In this document: positions 16,614 to 27,901 of the stretch, in pieces
Layout: each line of letters begins with the position of its first letter
How positions within the stretch are numbered: the stretch's first letter is position 1
Source of the DNA: Acinetobacter pittii ATCC 19004 = CIP 70.29
Lineage (GTDB): Bacteria > Pseudomonadota > Gammaproteobacteria > Pseudomonadales > Moraxellaceae
Assembly: GCF_000369045.1 (NCBI RefSeq)
Contig: NZ_KB849786.1
Span: 242,634-277,734, forward strand
Direction of reading: 5' to 3'
Length of the DNA stretch: 35,101 bases
The notes under the pieces: model-generated
Told to the model about the DNA's origin: nothing
What the model saw: only the letters and a program-made list of their open reading frames with translations
The model's database searches: none
Translations under genes and position numbers: made by a program

Positions 16614-18449
16614 ATGGGCGCGATAACCCCTAAAGAAGATTATTCAAATATTCAAAACCTCACTTTCGATGCAGTTATCGTTGGTGGTGGTGGTTCTGGT
16701 ATGCGTGCTTCTTACCAACTTGCTCAAGCAGGTTTGAAAGTTGCAGTACTTACTAAAGTTTTCCCAACACGTTCACATACAGTTGCTGCTCAGGGCGGTA
16801 TCGGTGCGTCGTTAGGTAACATGCAAGAAGATAACTGGCATTTCCACTTTTACGATACGGTAAAAGGTTCTGACTGGTTAGGTGACCAAGACGCAATTGA
16901 ATTTATGTGTCGTGAAGCACCAAAAGTTGTGTATGAACTTGAACACATGGGTATGCCGTTTGACCGTAACGCTGATGGTACAATTTACCAGCGTCCGTTC
17001 GGTGGCCACTCTGCGAACTATGGTGATAAACCAGTTCCACGTGCTTGTGCTGCTGCTGACCGTACTGGTCACGCATTATTGCACACGCTTTATCAAAGCA
17101 ACGTGAAAATGGGTACTCAGTTCTTCGTTGAATGGATCGCGCTTGATTTGATCCGTAACGAAGCAGGTGATGTTCTTGGTGTAACAGCGATTGACCAAGA
17201 AACTGGTAATATCGCAGTATTCCAAGCAAAAGCGACATTGTTTGCGACCGGTGGTGCTGGTCGTGTTTACCGTGCATCAACAAATGCTTATATCAACACT
17301 GGTGACGGTCTTGGTATGGCTGCTCGTGCTGGTATTCCATTACAAGATATGGAATTCTGGCAATTCCACCCTACGGGTGTTGCGGGCGCAGGCGTATTGT
17401 TAACTGAAGGGTGTCGTGGTGAAGGTGCAATCCTTCGTAACAAAGACGGCGAACCGTTCATGGAACGTTATGCACCAACTTTAAAAGACTTGGCTCCACG
17501 TGACTTCGTATCACGTTCTATGGACCAAGAAATTAAAGAAGGTCGTGGTTGTGGTCCAAAAGGTGATTATATCTTACTAGATATGACTCACTTGGGCGCT
17601 GACACAATCATGAAGCGTTTGCCATCTGTATTTGAGATTGGTAAAAAATTCGCGAACGTTGACATTACTAAAGAACCAATTCCTGTAGTACCAACAATCC
17701 ATTATCAAATGGGTGGTATTCCTACAAATATGCATGGTCAAGTGTGCTTACCTGAAGCAGGTACAGACAATTACACTAAACCTGTAAAAGGTTTCTATGC
17801 AATTGGTGAATGTTCTTGTGTATCAGTACATGGTGCAAACCGTTTAGGTACTAACTCACTTCTTGACTTGGTTGTATTTGGTAAAGCTGCTGGTGAGCAC
17901 ATTATCGACTACGTAACTAAGCATCATGGTGATGAATATGCACCACTTCCAACAAACGTATTAGAGCAAACTTTAGATCGCGTACGTAAATTGGATGAAT
18001 CAACTTCTGGCGAAAATGCACAAGAAGTTGCTGATGCGATTCGTGATATCGTTCAAGACCACGCTGGTGTATTCCGTACTCAAGCTTTGCTTGATAAAGG
18101 TGTTAAAGAGATTCTTGCTCTTGAACCACGTGTGCGCAACATTCACTTGAAAGATAAATCTAAAGTGTTTAACACTGCACGTGTTGAAGCGCTTGAAGTT
18201 GAAAACTTATATGAAGTTGCAAAAGCTACATTAATTTCAGCTGCTGCGCGTAAAGAGTGTCGTGGTGCGCATACTGTAGTTGATTATGAATTGCCAGCTG
18301 ATCACCCAACTTATTCATACGGTCGCCGTGATGATGAGTGGATGAAGCATACTTTATGGTATTCATCAGATAACCGTTTGGAATATAAGCCAGTGCGCTT
18401 CAAACCGTTGACTGTTGATGCAATTCCACCAGCACCACGTACATTCTAA
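16614..18449 (+). CDS. sdhA: Succinate dehydrogenase flavoprotein subunit
   Basis: The catalytic subunit of complex II, oxidising succinate to fumarate on the cytoplasmic face of the inner membrane. The 611 residues start with the FAD-binding fold (FDAVIVGGGGSGMRAS, 18-33). H55 in RSHTVAAQGG is the covalent FAD attachment site. The substrate region EFWQFHPTG, the TEGCRGEGA segment and the C-terminal HTLWY are all present. AGGAAG lies just upstream of the ATG at 16614. Confidence 0.98.
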   Translation: MGAITPKEDYSNIQNLTFDAVIVGGGGSGMRASYQLAQAGLKVAVLTKVFPTRSHTVAAQGGIGASLGNMQEDNWHFHFYDTVKGSDWLGDQDAIEFMCREAPKVVYELEHMGMPFDRNADGTIYQRPFGGHSANYGDKPVPRACAAADRTGHALLHTLYQSNVKMGTQFFVEWIALDLIRNEAGDVLGVTAIDQETGNIAVFQAKATLFATGGAGRVYRASTNAYINTGDGLGMAARAGIPLQDMEFWQFHPTGVAGAGVLLTEGCRGEGAILRNKDGEPFMERYAPTLKDLAPRDFVSRSMDQEIKEGRGCGPKGDYILLDMTHLGADTIMKRLPSVFEIGKKFANVDITKEPIPVVPTIHYQMGGIPTNMHGQVCLPEAGTDNYTKPVKGFYAIGECSCVSVHGANRLGTNSLLDLVVFGKAAGEHIIDYVTKHHGDEYAPLPTNVLEQTLDRVRKLDESTSGENAQEVADAIRDIVQDHAGVFRTQALLDKGVKEILALEPRVRNIHLKDKSKVFNTARVEALEVENLYEVAKATLISAAARKECRGAHTVVDYELPADHPTYSYGRRDDEWMKHTLWYSSDNRLEYKPVRFKPLTVDAIPPAPRTF

Positions 18450-18463
18450 TCGGGAGTATAAAG

Positions 18464-19174
18464 ATGAGTAGAGGTACTCGTACATTCGAAATCTACCGCT
18501 ATGATCCTGATAAGGATAAAGCGCCGTACATGCAAACTTTCAAGCTTGAATTGACTGATAAGCACCGTATGTTGCTTGATGCATTACTTGCTTTGAAGGT
18601 TCAAGATGAATCATTAACGTTCCGTCGTTCATGCCGTGAAGGTATTTGTGGTTCGGATGGTGTAAACATTAATGGTAAAAATGGTTTGGCTTGTTTATGG
18701 AATTTAAATGACCTGCCTGAGAAAATTGTAATTCGTCCATTACCAGGTTTGCCGGTTGTTAAAGATTTGGTTGTTGATATGAACCAATTCTATGATCAAT
18801 ATGACAAAATTCAGCCATTCTTGATCAATAACCAACCAGCTCCACCTAAAGAGCGTTTACAGTCTCCTGAAGAGCGTGAACACTTAAATGGTTTGTATGA
18901 ATGTATTCTTTGTGCATGTTGTTCAACTTCATGCCCATCATTCTGGTGGAACCCTGATAAATTCTTGGGTCCTTCAGCATTGTTGAATGCATACCGTTTT
19001 ATCATCGATTCTCGTGATACTGCTACTGCAGACCGTTTGGCTCGTCTTGACGATCCATTCAGTTTGTTCCGTTGTAAAGGTATTATGAACTGTGTGTCAG
19101 TATGTCCTAAAGGTCTAAACCCTACTAAAGCAATCGGTCACATCCGTAACATGCTATTAGATCAAGCGGGTTAA
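18464..19174 (+). CDS. sdhB: Succinate dehydrogenase iron-sulfur subunit
   Basis: The electron-transfer subunit linking FAD to quinone. In its 236 residues the [2Fe-2S] ligands fit C57, C62, D65 and C77, as in E. coli where an Asp replaces one Cys. The [4Fe-4S]/[3Fe-4S] part has CILCACCSTSCPS (C147-C157) and CKGIMNCVSVCPKG (C204, C210, C214). It is the last gene of sdhCDAB; an intrinsic terminator follows 16 bp after the stop. Confidence 0.98.
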   Translation: MSRGTRTFEIYRYDPDKDKAPYMQTFKLELTDKHRMLLDALLALKVQDESLTFRRSCREGICGSDGVNINGKNGLACLWNLNDLPEKIVIRPLPGLPVVKDLVVDMNQFYDQYDKIQPFLINNQPAPPKERLQSPEEREHLNGLYECILCACCSTSCPSFWWNPDKFLGPSALLNAYRFIIDSRDTATADRLARLDDPFSLFRCKGIMNCVSVCPKGLNPTKAIGHIRNMLLDQAG

Positions 19175-19187
19175 TTCTGCACAAATA

Positions 19188-19220
19188 GAAAACGCGCATC
19201 CTTGATGTGCGTTTTTTTTT
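19188..19220 (+). terminator. Intrinsic terminator of sdhCDAB
   Basis: AACGCGCATC / GATGTGCGTT (19191-19200 and 19204-19213; one G-U pair), loop CTT, T-run 19212-19220. It separates sdhCDAB from sucAB-lpd. Confidence 0.85.
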
Positions 19221-19245
19221 AATTTTATAATGTAAACTTTAGACT

Positions 19246-19274
19246 TTGGTCGAAAAGAGCGAGGATTTTATATA
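19246..19274 (+). promoter_or_regulatory. Possible promoter upstream of sucA
   Basis: TTGGTC at 19246-19251 and TATATA at 19269-19274 with 17 bp between them. If used, the sucA leader would be about 450 nt long. Match quality is moderate. Confidence 0.3.
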
Positions 19275-19421
19275 TTGCACCATATATTAAAAGATAAAAT
19301 CGCTTATGTATTTCGCCAATTTATAGGTGGTATGTGTCAAAAAAATCAATCGTTGTTTAAGAACATGATACGATTTGCCACAAAGTTATAGGTGAAAAAA
19401 GCGTATACTAGTGAAATTAAT

Positions 19422-19457
19422 TTAAGTAGCACGATCTTAGATCTGTGCTTAATTTTT
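19422..19457 (+). terminator. Terminator-like hairpin inside the sdhB-sucA gap
   Basis: AGCAC-GATC / GATC-T-GTGCT (19428-19436 and 19440-19449, loop TTA) is extended by flanking TTAAG/TTAA and followed by TTTTT at 19453-19457. It lies about 275 bp upstream of sucA, so it could act as a leader attenuator or end a short upstream transcript. Confidence 0.4.
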
Positions 19458-19587
19458 ATGGTTAAAGTCATTTTAGAAAAGTTAATTTTAAAGTTAATTT
19501 TTCTAAAAAGATTTGCAAAAAATTGCTCGGTTTTAATCGAGTATAAGGTGAGTGATGATGCCATTGAGGGCGTTGTGATTCATTAAT

Positions 19588-19679
19588 TACCTATGGAGTT
19601 TTCTCTCTAGGTAGTATGACGCCCCATGGTCTTAGAGACCTGTTGGGTAAGTAATGCCTTTTTTACCAATTTGGCATTA
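19588..19679 (+). promoter_or_regulatory. Three-hairpin leader of sucA
   Basis: Three successive stems lie upstream of the sucA start. TACCTA/TAGGTA (19588-19593, 19608-19613) has an inner GGAG/CTCT pairing. GGTCT-TAG-AGACC spans 19628-19640. TAATGCC/GGCATTA lies at 19652-19658 and 19673-19679. None carries a terminator T-run. The rest of the 557-bp gap shows no credible gene. Confidence 0.45.
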
Positions 19680-19731
19680 TGCATCATGGGTGTGCTTAAA
19701 AGGCAGCCTGTAATATTTTTTGCAATAGGAA

Positions 19732-22584
19732 ATGGGTCCACAAATGCAAGAAGTTGCTGACGCATTGCGTCTTGACACTGAACTTTCCGCTGATAGTGCA
19801 GCGTATATTGAAGAACTTTACGAGCAGTACCTGACTTCCCCAACCTCTGTAGCTGAGGACTGGCGCCAATATTTCGATAAATATCCAAAGGGTGACCAAC
19901 CACACAGCGCTGTGCGTGAGCAATTCCTATTACTAGGACGTAATGCTAATCGTGTTCAACCTGTTGTACAAAGTACTGTAAGTACTGAGCATGAGCGTCG
20001 TCAAATTGGCGTTTTACAACTTATTGCTGCTTATCGTAATCGCGGACATCAAAAAGCTAAATTAGATCCATTAGGTCTTGCTAAGCGTGAAGAGATTCCA
20101 GATTTAGATCTTTCAGCTCACGGTTTAACCAAATCAGATTTAGATACTGTATTCAATACTGGCAATCTTGAAATCGGCAAAAGCGAAGCAACGCTTGCTG
20201 AAATGATTGAAGCAATGGAATCAATCTATTGTGGTTCGATCGGTGTTGAATACATGCATATCGTGGACACAAAAGAAAAACGTTGGATTCAACAGCGTCT
20301 TGAAAGTGCCCGTGGTAAATTCAATTACACAAATGATCAAAAGAAAGGCTTCTTAGAGCGTTTAACTGCTGCTGAAGGTCTTGAAAAATATCTTGGTAAT
20401 AAATACGTCGGTGCTAAACGCTTTGGTGTTGAGGGCGGCGAATCTTTTATTCCTATGGTAAACGAGATTATTCAACGTGCTGGTGCTGTAGGTTGTAAAG
20501 AAGTTGTTATTGGTATGCCACACCGTGGCCGTTTAAACCTTCTTGTGAATATTATGGGTAAAAACCCTGCGGACTTATTTGGTGAGTTCGAAGGTAAATC
20601 AATTCATAAAAAAGGTTCTGGCGACGTTAAATACCACCAAGGTTTCTCAAGTAATGTAATGACTCCAGGTGGCGAAGTTCACTTGGCATTAGCATTTAAC
20701 CCATCTCACTTGGAAATTGTTGGTCCTGTAGTTGAAGGTTCTGTACGTGCACGTCAAGTACGTCGTAGAGACATTGGCGGTGATGACGTTTTACCAGTTA
20801 TTGTTCATGGTGATGCGGCATTTGCAGGTCAGGGCGTGAACATGGAAACCTTCCAGATGTCACAAACTCGTGGCTATACGGTTGGCGGTACAGTTCATAT
20901 TATTGTGAACAACCAAGTAGGTTTCACAACTTCTGATCCTCGTGACGCACGTTCTACAGAATACTGTACAGACGTTGCTAAAATGATTCAGGCGCCAATT
21001 TTCCATGTAAATGGCGATGATCCAGAAGCTGTTATCTTTGCTACTCAATTAGCACATGATTTCCGTCACGAATTCCGTAAAGATGTTGTTATCGATTTGT
21101 TCTGTTATCGTCGTCGTGGCCATAACGAAGCAGATGAGCCATCTGGTACACAACCATTGATGTATCAAGTAATTGCGAAGAAAGCGACTACTCGTACACT
21201 TTATGCTGATCAACTTGTTCAAGAGAAAGTACTTGATCGTGCTGAAGCAGACCAAATGGTTGAAGATTACCGTTCTGATTTAGAAGCAGGTAATCATGTA
21301 GCAAATGCATTGATTCTTGAACCAAATACCAAAATGTTTGTTGATTGGACGCCATATCTGGGCCATGACTACACAGACGATTGGGATACTTCATTTGACT
21401 TAAATCGCTTAAAAGAATTAGGCGAGGGCATGAGCAAACTTCCTGAAGGGTTTGTAATGCAGCGTCAGGTTCAAAAAGTAATTGAAGACCGCGTAAAAAT
21501 GCAAACTGGTGAAACTCCATTAAACTGGGGTGCAGCAGAAACTTTAGCTTATGCAACTTTATTAGATGAAGATTATCTAGTTCGTATTACTGGTGAAGAC
21601 GTGGGTCGTGGTACCTTCTCACACCGTCATGCGAAATTGCATAACCAAGCTGATGGTTCAACTTACATTCCACTTTGTCATGTGAAAGAGAACCAACCAC
21701 GTTTTGCGATTTACGACTCTCTTTTATCTGAAGAAGCAGTTCTTGCATTCGAATATGGTTACGCAACTACAATTCCTAAGAGCTTGATTATTTGGGAAGC
21801 ACAATTTGGTGACTTCGTAAACTGTGCTCAAGTTGTGATTGACCAGTTTATTGCTTCTGGTGAGACTAAGTGGGAACGTGTTTGTGGTTTAACAATGTTG
21901 TTACCGCACGGTTTCGAAGGTCAAGGCCCAGAGCACTCATCAGCTCGTTTAGAACGTTTCTTACAGTTATGTGCTGAAGACAACATGCAAGTGATCACTC
22001 CAACGACACCTGCACAGATTTTCCATGCATTACGTCGTCAAGCTGTACGCCCAATTCGTAAGCCATTGATTGTAATGTCACCGAAATCTTTACTTCGTCA
22101 TAAACTTGCTACTTCTACTTTAGAAGAGCTCGCAAATGGTTCATTCCAAACTGTAATTGACGAAATCGATCAAATTAACAAGTCAGATGTAACTCGTCTT
22201 GTACTTTGTGGCGGTAAAGTTTATTACGACTTACTTGAAAAACGTCGTGAACAAAACTTAACTAATGTCGCAATTGTACGTATTGAACAGTTGTATCCAT
22301 ATCCAGAGCAACGTCTTGCCGAAATCTTGACTGCATATCCAAACGTGAAAGAACTTGTTTGGGCACAAGAAGAGCCGAAGAACCAAGGCGCATGGTTATT
22401 TATCGCACCGCGTTTATATGACGATATCTTAAAATCTGGCAAACAAATCCGTATCAGTTTTGCAGGTCGTGAAGCTTCTGCTGCACCAGCTTGTGGCTCA
22501 CCGTACTTGCATGCAAAACAACAAGCTCAGCTAATTAATGATGCATTGGCAATCGAAGCTGAACAATCAGGAGATTCTCAATAA
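19732..22584 (+). CDS. sucA: 2-oxoglutarate dehydrogenase E1 component
   Basis: The thiamine-diphosphate decarboxylase of the 2-oxoglutarate dehydrogenase complex. The roughly 950-residue length fits. The N-terminal SucB-binding segment reads [12 protein letters not shown]264 lies in GMPHRGRLN, and the thiamine motif runs from GDAAFAGQG (360-368) to NNQ (393-395). The [15 protein letters not shown] loop, [23 protein letters not shown] and C-terminal transketolase regions follow. Two ATGs compete: 19732 (AGGA only one base away) and 19744 ([10 protein letters not shown], better conserved in form); the choice is open. The stop overlaps the sucB ATG by one base. Confidence 0.97.
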   Translation: MGPQMQEVADALRLDTELSADSAAYIEELYEQYLTSPTSVAEDWRQYFDKYPKGDQPHSAVREQFLLLGRNANRVQPVVQSTVSTEHERRQIGVLQLIAAYRNRGHQKAKLDPLGLAKREEIPDLDLSAHGLTKSDLDTVFNTGNLEIGKSEATLAEMIEAMESIYCGSIGVEYMHIVDTKEKRWIQQRLESARGKFNYTNDQKKGFLERLTAAEGLEKYLGNKYVGAKRFGVEGGESFIPMVNEIIQRAGAVGCKEVVIGMPHRGRLNLLVNIMGKNPADLFGEFEGKSIHKKGSGDVKYHQGFSSNVMTPGGEVHLALAFNPSHLEIVGPVVEGSVRARQVRRRDIGGDDVLPVIVHGDAAFAGQGVNMETFQMSQTRGYTVGGTVHIIVNNQVGFTTSDPRDARSTEYCTDVAKMIQAPIFHVNGDDPEAVIFATQLAHDFRHEFRKDVVIDLFCYRRRGHNEADEPSGTQPLMYQVIAKKATTRTLYADQLVQEKVLDRAEADQMVEDYRSDLEAGNHVANALILEPNTKMFVDWTPYLGHDYTDDWDTSFDLNRLKELGEGMSKLPEGFVMQRQVQKVIEDRVKMQTGETPLNWGAAETLAYATLLDEDYLVRITGEDVGRGTFSHRHAKLHNQADGSTYIPLCHVKENQPRFAIYDSLLSEEAVLAFEYGYATTIPKSLIIWEAQFGDFVNCAQVVIDQFIASGETKWERVCGLTMLLPHGFEGQGPEHSSARLERFLQLCAEDNMQVITPTTPAQIFHALRRQAVRPIRKPLIVMSPKSLLRHKLATSTLEELANGSFQTVIDEIDQINKSDVTRLVLCGGKVYYDLLEKRREQNLTNVAIVRIEQLYPYPEQRLAEILTAYPNVKELVWAQEEPKNQGAWLFIAPRLYDDILKSGKQIRISFAGREASAAPACGSPYLHAKQQAQLINDALAIEAEQSGDSQ

Positions 22585-23777
22585 TGGCAACCGAAATTAA
22601 AGCACCGGTATTCCCAGAGTCTGTTGCAGATGGAACCATCGCAACTTGGCACAAAAAGGTGGGTGAACCTGTATCACGTGATGAAGTAATCTGTGATATT
22701 GAAACCGACAAAGTTGTTTTAGAAGTTGTTGCTCCTGCTGATGGTAGCTTAGTTGCAATCATTAAAGATGAAGGCGATACAGTTCTTTCTGACGAAGTAA
22801 TTGCTCAGTTTGAAGCTGGTGCTGGTGCAGCAACGGCTGCTCCTGCAGTAGAGCAAGCAGTTGCTCAGACTCAAGCTGGTGCAGCGCCTGTTGTTGAGCG
22901 TACAGAAACTGTATCTGATCAAGCTCCTGCAGTTCGTAAAGCATTAACTGAATCTGGTATTGCTGCTGCTGACGTACAAGGTACTGGTCGTGGTGGTCGT
23001 ATCACTAAAGAAGATGTTACAAACCATCAAGCTAAACCAGCTGCTAACGTTACTCCGTTAAGTGTGGCTGTTGGTGAGCGTATCGAAAAACGCGTTCCAA
23101 TGACTCGTTTACGTAAGCGTGTAGCTGAGCGTCTTCTTGCTGCAACTCAAGAAACTGCAATGTTAACTACATTCAACGAAGTTAACATGAAGCCAATCAT
23201 GGAATTGCGTAAGCAATATAAAGATGCTTTTGAAAAACGTCATGGCGCTCGTTTAGGCTTCATGTCATTCTTCGTTAAAGCAGCAACTGAAGCGCTTAAA
23301 CGCTACCCAGCTGTAAACGCTTCAATTGATGGCGACGATATCGTTTATCACGGTTACTATGACATCGGTGTTGCAGTATCTTCTGATCGTGGTCTTGTTG
23401 TACCAGTATTACGTGATACTGATCGTATGAGCTATGCAGAAGTTGAATCTGGTATTGGTGCATATGCTGCTAAAGCACGTGATGGTAAATTATCTATCGA
23501 AGAAATGACTGGTGGTACTTTCACAATCACTAACGGTGGTACTTTCGGTTCGTTACTTTCAACTCCAATTTTGAATCAGCCACAAACTGGTATTTTGGGT
23601 ATGCATAAAATCCAAGAGCGTCCTATGGCTGTAAATGGTCAAGTTGAAATCTTGCCAATGATGTATTTAGCACTTTCTTATGACCACCGTATGATCGATG
23701 GTAAAGAAGCTGTAGGTTTCTTGGTAGCAATCAAAGAATTGTTAGAAGAGCCAGCTAAACTCATCCTTGATCTTTAA
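22584..23777 (+). CDS. sucB: Dihydrolipoyllysine succinyltransferase (2-oxoglutarate dehydrogenase E2)
   Basis: The core of the 2-oxoglutarate dehydrogenase complex. The 397 residues comprise one lipoyl domain (1-76, lipoylated K43 in [10 protein letters not shown]), an Ala/Gln/Pro-rich linker (about 80-112), a peripheral-subunit-binding domain (about 113-150, [10 protein letters not shown] to GGRITKEDV) and the catalytic acyltransferase domain with H368 and D372 in SYDHRMIDG. Translation is coupled to sucA by the TAATG overlap, with CAGGAGA as ribosome site inside sucA. The lipoyl group depends on LipB encoded upstream in the window. Confidence 0.98.
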   Translation: MATEIKAPVFPESVADGTIATWHKKVGEPVSRDEVICDIETDKVVLEVVAPADGSLVAIIKDEGDTVLSDEVIAQFEAGAGAATAAPAVEQAVAQTQAGAAPVVERTETVSDQAPAVRKALTESGIAAADVQGTGRGGRITKEDVTNHQAKPAANVTPLSVAVGERIEKRVPMTRLRKRVAERLLAATQETAMLTTFNEVNMKPIMELRKQYKDAFEKRHGARLGFMSFFVKAATEALKRYPAVNASIDGDDIVYHGYYDIGVAVSSDRGLVVPVLRDTDRMSYAEVESGIGAYAAKARDGKLSIEEMTGGTFTITNGGTFGSLLSTPILNQPQTGILGMHKIQERPMAVNGQVEILPMMYLALSYDHRMIDGKEAVGFLVAIKELLEEPAKLILDL

Positions 23778-23795
23778 TTTCTTCGAATAATATTA

Positions 23796-23822
23796 CCGAG
23801 GTAGAGTGATCCTCTATCTCGG
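23796..23822 (+). promoter_or_regulatory. Intercistronic hairpin between sucB and lpd
   Basis: CCGAGGTAGAG / CTCTATCTCGG (23796-23806 and 23812-23822, one G-U pair) encloses a 5-nt loop, 17 bp before the lpd ATG. No T-run follows, so it resembles an mRNA processing or stability element rather than a terminator. Confidence 0.55.
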
Positions 23823-23835
23823 ACCATGGAGATAA

Positions 23836-25272
<1,437 letters not shown>

Positions 25273-25275
25273 AAT

Positions 25276-25299
25276 AAAGAGCGGTTCTCCGCTCTTTTT
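25276..25299 (+). terminator. Intrinsic terminator after lpd
   Basis: AAAGAGCGG / CCGCTCTTT (25276-25284 and 25289-25297) with a TTCT loop and a following T-run. Confidence 0.85.
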
Positions 25300-25349
25300 C
25301 ACATTCGATGGTGTGATTAAAAAAGCATCAAGGTGAAAGACGTAGACAG

Positions 25350-25387
25350 CAATTTGCATAAGTAACATGAGAATGTTGCGCAAATTG
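25350..25387 (+). promoter_or_regulatory. sucC leader hairpin
   Basis: CAATTTGC / GCAAATTG (25350-25357 and 25380-25387) encloses an inner AACAT-GAGA-ATGTT stem (25364-25377), 32 bp before the sucC ATG. Confidence 0.5.
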
Positions 25388-25419
25388 AAGACAACAAACA
25401 AAGTTAAGTAGGTAACTAA

Positions 25420-26586
25420 ATGAACTTACATGAGTATCAAGCTAAAGCGTTATTGAAAGAATATGGTATGCCAGTACAAGAAGGTATCTTGGCTACCAAT
25501 GCAGACGAAGCAGTTGCTGCATTTGAACAGCTTGGTGGTAAATTCGCGGTAATGAAAGCGCAAGTTCATGCTGGTGGTCGTGGTAAGGCTGGTGGCGTTA
25601 AAGTTGCAAAATCTAAAGAAGACGTTATCGAATTTGCAAACAATATCATTGGTACTCGTCTTGTAACGTATCAAACAGATGCAAATGGTCAACCAGTAAA
25701 CAGCATTATTGTTGCTGAAGACGTATATCCAGTTGAGCGTGAGCTTTACTTGGGCGCGGTTGTAGACCGTTCTAGCCGTCGTATTACTTTCATGGCTTCT
25801 ACAGAAGGTGGTGTAGAAATCGAGAAAGTTGCTGAAGAAACTCCAGAAAAAATTATCAAAGTTGAAGTTGATCCATTAGTTGGCTTACAACCATTCCAAG
25901 CACGTGAAGTTGCGTTTGCTTTAGGTTTGAAAGACAAGCAAATCGGTCAATTCGTAAAAATCATGACAGCTGCTTACCAAGCATTTGTTGAAAATGATTT
26001 TGCTTTATTTGAAATTAACCCACTTTCAGTTCGTGAAAATGGCGAAATTTTATGTGTAGACGCGAAAGTAGGTATCGACTCTAACGCGCTTTACCGTTTA
26101 CCTAAAGTTGCTGCTTTACGTGACAAATCTCAAGAGAATGAGCGTGAATTAAAAGCATCTGAATTTGATCTTAACTATGTTGCTTTAGAAGGTAACATCG
26201 GTTGTATGGTTAACGGTGCTGGTCTTGCAATGGCAACTATGGACATCATTAAACTTTATGGTGGTCAGCCTGCAAACTTCCTTGACGTTGGTGGCGGTGC
26301 AACTAAAGAGCGCGTAATCGAAGCGTTCAAAATCATCCTTGCTGATACATCTGTACAAGGTGTTTTAATCAACATCTTCGGTGGTATCGTACGTTGTGAC
26401 ATGATTGCTGAAGCGATTATTGCAGCGGTTCAAGAAGTAAACGTAACTGTTCCAGTTGTTGTTCGTTTAGAAGGTAACAACGCTGAGTTAGGTGCTAAAT
26501 TACTTGATGAATCTGGTTTGAAATTAATTTCTGCAAATGGCTTGTCTGATGCCGCAGAAAAAGTTGTAGCTGCAGTTAAAGCGTAA
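25420..26586 (+). CDS. sucC: Succinyl-CoA synthetase (ADP-forming), beta subunit
   Basis: With SucD, converts succinyl-CoA to succinate with substrate-level phosphorylation. The 388 residues start [16 protein letters not shown] and have the ATP-grasp fold: AGGRGKAGG at 51-59 binds nucleotide phosphate, and E198, N200 (FEINPL) and D214 fit magnesium ligands. The C-terminal ligase domain includes FLDVGGGA and [10 protein letters not shown]. sucD follows after 14 bp with GGGGAG as its ribosome site. Confidence 0.98.
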   Translation: MNLHEYQAKALLKEYGMPVQEGILATNADEAVAAFEQLGGKFAVMKAQVHAGGRGKAGGVKVAKSKEDVIEFANNIIGTRLVTYQTDANGQPVNSIIVAEDVYPVERELYLGAVVDRSSRRITFMASTEGGVEIEKVAEETPEKIIKVEVDPLVGLQPFQAREVAFALGLKDKQIGQFVKIMTAAYQAFVENDFALFEINPLSVRENGEILCVDAKVGIDSNALYRLPKVAALRDKSQENERELKASEFDLNYVALEGNIGCMVNGAGLAMATMDIIKLYGGQPANFLDVGGGATKERVIEAFKIILADTSVQGVLINIFGGIVRCDMIAEAIIAAVQEVNVTVPVVVRLEGNNAELGAKLLDESGLKLISANGLSDAAEKVVAAVKA

Positions 26587-26600
26587 GGGGAGTATCAATC

Positions 26601-27491
26601 ATGAGCGTATTAATTAATAAAGACACTAAAGTATTGGTACAAGGTTTTACTGGTAAAAACGGTACTTTCCACTCTGCACAAGCTTTAGACTACGGTACAA
26701 AAGTTGTTGGTGGTGTTACTCCAGGTAAAGGTGGTACTACTCACCTTGACTTACCAGTATTCAACACAATGAAAGAAGCTGTACGTGAAACAAATGCAGA
26801 TGCATCTGTAATCTATGTACCAGCTCCATTTGTTTTAGACTCAATCGTTGAAGCGGTTGATTCAGGTGTTGGCCTAATCGTTGTGATCACTGAAGGTGTT
26901 CCAACAATCGACATGCTTAAAGCAAAACGCTACTTAGAAACTAACGGTAACGGTACTCGTTTAGTTGGCCCTAACTGTCCAGGCGTGATCACTCCAGGTG
27001 AATGTAAGATTGGTATTATGCCTGGTCATATTCACCAACCAGGTCGTATTGGTATCATCTCGCGTTCAGGTACATTGACTTATGAAGCTGTTGCTCAAAC
27101 AACTAAGCTTGGTTTAGGTCAGTCTACTTGTATCGGTATCGGTGGTGACCCAATCCCAGGTATGAACCAAATCGAAGCGCTTCAATTGTTCCAAGACGAT
27201 CCAGATACTGATGCAATCATCATGATCGGTGAGATCGGTGGTACAGCGGAAGAAGAAGCTGCTGAATTCATCAAATCTAACGTGACTAAGCCTGTAGTAG
27301 GTTACATTGCTGGTGTAACTGCTCCTAAAGGTAAGCGTATGGGTCACGCTGGTGCGATTATTTCTGGTGGTCAAGGTACTGCTGAAGAGAAATTCGCTGC
27401 ATTTGAAAAAGCAGGTATGGCTTACACTCGTAGCCCAGCTGAGCTTGGTTCAACTATGTTGCAAGTTTTAAAAGAGAAAGGTTTAGCTTAA
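26601..27491 (+). CDS. sucD: Succinyl-CoA synthetase (ADP-forming), alpha subunit
   Basis: The CoA-binding, phosphohistidine-bearing subunit. The 296 residues have the CoA-binding Rossmann part ([14 protein letters not shown], 11-24), GPNCPGV (123-129), SRSGTLTYE (154-162) and the phosphorylated H249 in [10 protein letters not shown]. It is the last gene of sucCD; a strong terminator follows. Confidence 0.98.
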   Translation: MSVLINKDTKVLVQGFTGKNGTFHSAQALDYGTKVVGGVTPGKGGTTHLDLPVFNTMKEAVRETNADASVIYVPAPFVLDSIVEAVDSGVGLIVVITEGVPTIDMLKAKRYLETNGNGTRLVGPNCPGVITPGECKIGIMPGHIHQPGRIGIISRSGTLTYEAVAQTTKLGLGQSTCIGIGGDPIPGMNQIEALQLFQDDPDTDAIIMIGEIGGTAEEEAAEFIKSNVTKPVVGYIAGVTAPKGKRMGHAGAIISGGQGTAEEKFAAFEKAGMAYTRSPAELGSTMLQVLKEKGLA

Positions 27492-27516
27492 TCGCTTTAC
27501 GCTGAATCTTAAAAAG

Positions 27517-27549
27517 CACCGCATCTGAAAAATGATGCGGTGTTTTTTT
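27517..27549 (+). terminator. Intrinsic terminator of sucCD
   Basis: A perfect 9-bp stem CACCGCATC / GATGCGGTG (27517-27525 and 27534-27542), 8-nt loop, T-run 27543-27549. Confidence 0.9.
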
Positions 27550-27612
27550 ATTTATTAAAGAAAAATAAGAGTTTTTATAAGTATAGCTAATTCATAAATA
27601 AAATTTTTAGGC

Positions 27613-27648
27613 AAAAAAATACGCAATGATTGGGGTGATCATTGCGTA
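27613..27648 (-). terminator. Intrinsic terminator of the candidate sRNA
   Basis: A perfect 11-bp stem (27620-27630... with the reverse complement ending at 27648; core ACGCAATGAT / ATCATTGCGT) with a TGGGGTG loop, followed on the minus strand by a run of T (plus-strand A-run 27613-27619). Confidence 0.8.
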
Positions 27649-27780
27649 GAACAACGAATCTGTAAAAACAGTTTCGGTTTAAGGAGAAATGTCGTGAGGC
27701 TCATATGATGTGACCTACATAGAGGATAATAGATAAAGATAAGATATTCTTCATCGCTATTAGCGTTAATAAGTGTTACT
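27613..27780 (-). ncRNA. aar: Candidate small RNA in the sucD-trpS gap (probable Aar locus)
   Basis: A minus-strand intrinsic terminator (27613-27648) has no coding gene in front of it, and the trpS transcript is already ended by its own terminator at 27864-27886. About 130-215 bp of minus-strand sequence between the two is therefore best explained as a short RNA. In A. baylyi the Hfq-dependent sRNA Aar, linked to amino-acid metabolism, was described between trpS and sucD (recalled from the literature); this is the same gap. The strand is inferred from the terminator, the 5' end is approximate, and no clear promoter was found. Two very short frames (17 and 21 codons) lie inside it. Confidence 0.5.
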
Positions 27781-27863
27781 TCACGTTAATAGGGTAAAAG
27801 CCTGTGAATGGCTATCAATACATTAGTAATTCTAAAAAATGAATATTATTGAATCTAATAAAT

Positions 27864-27886
27864 AAAAAAAGCCCCGAAGGGCTTTT
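27864..27886 (-). terminator. Intrinsic terminator of trpS
   Basis: AAAAGCCC-CGAA-GGGCTTTT (27867-27886) with a seven-A run on the plus strand giving a T-run on the minus strand, 16 bp after the trpS stop. Confidence 0.85.
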
Positions 27887-27901
27887 AGTTTTCAAAAAGG
27901 A

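Noticed and set aside
19392..19586. 64-codon frame in the sdhB-sucA gap
   Set aside because: GTG start without ribosome site, Ile/Leu/Lys/Phe-rich product typical of random A+T-rich DNA, and it crosses the terminator-like hairpin.
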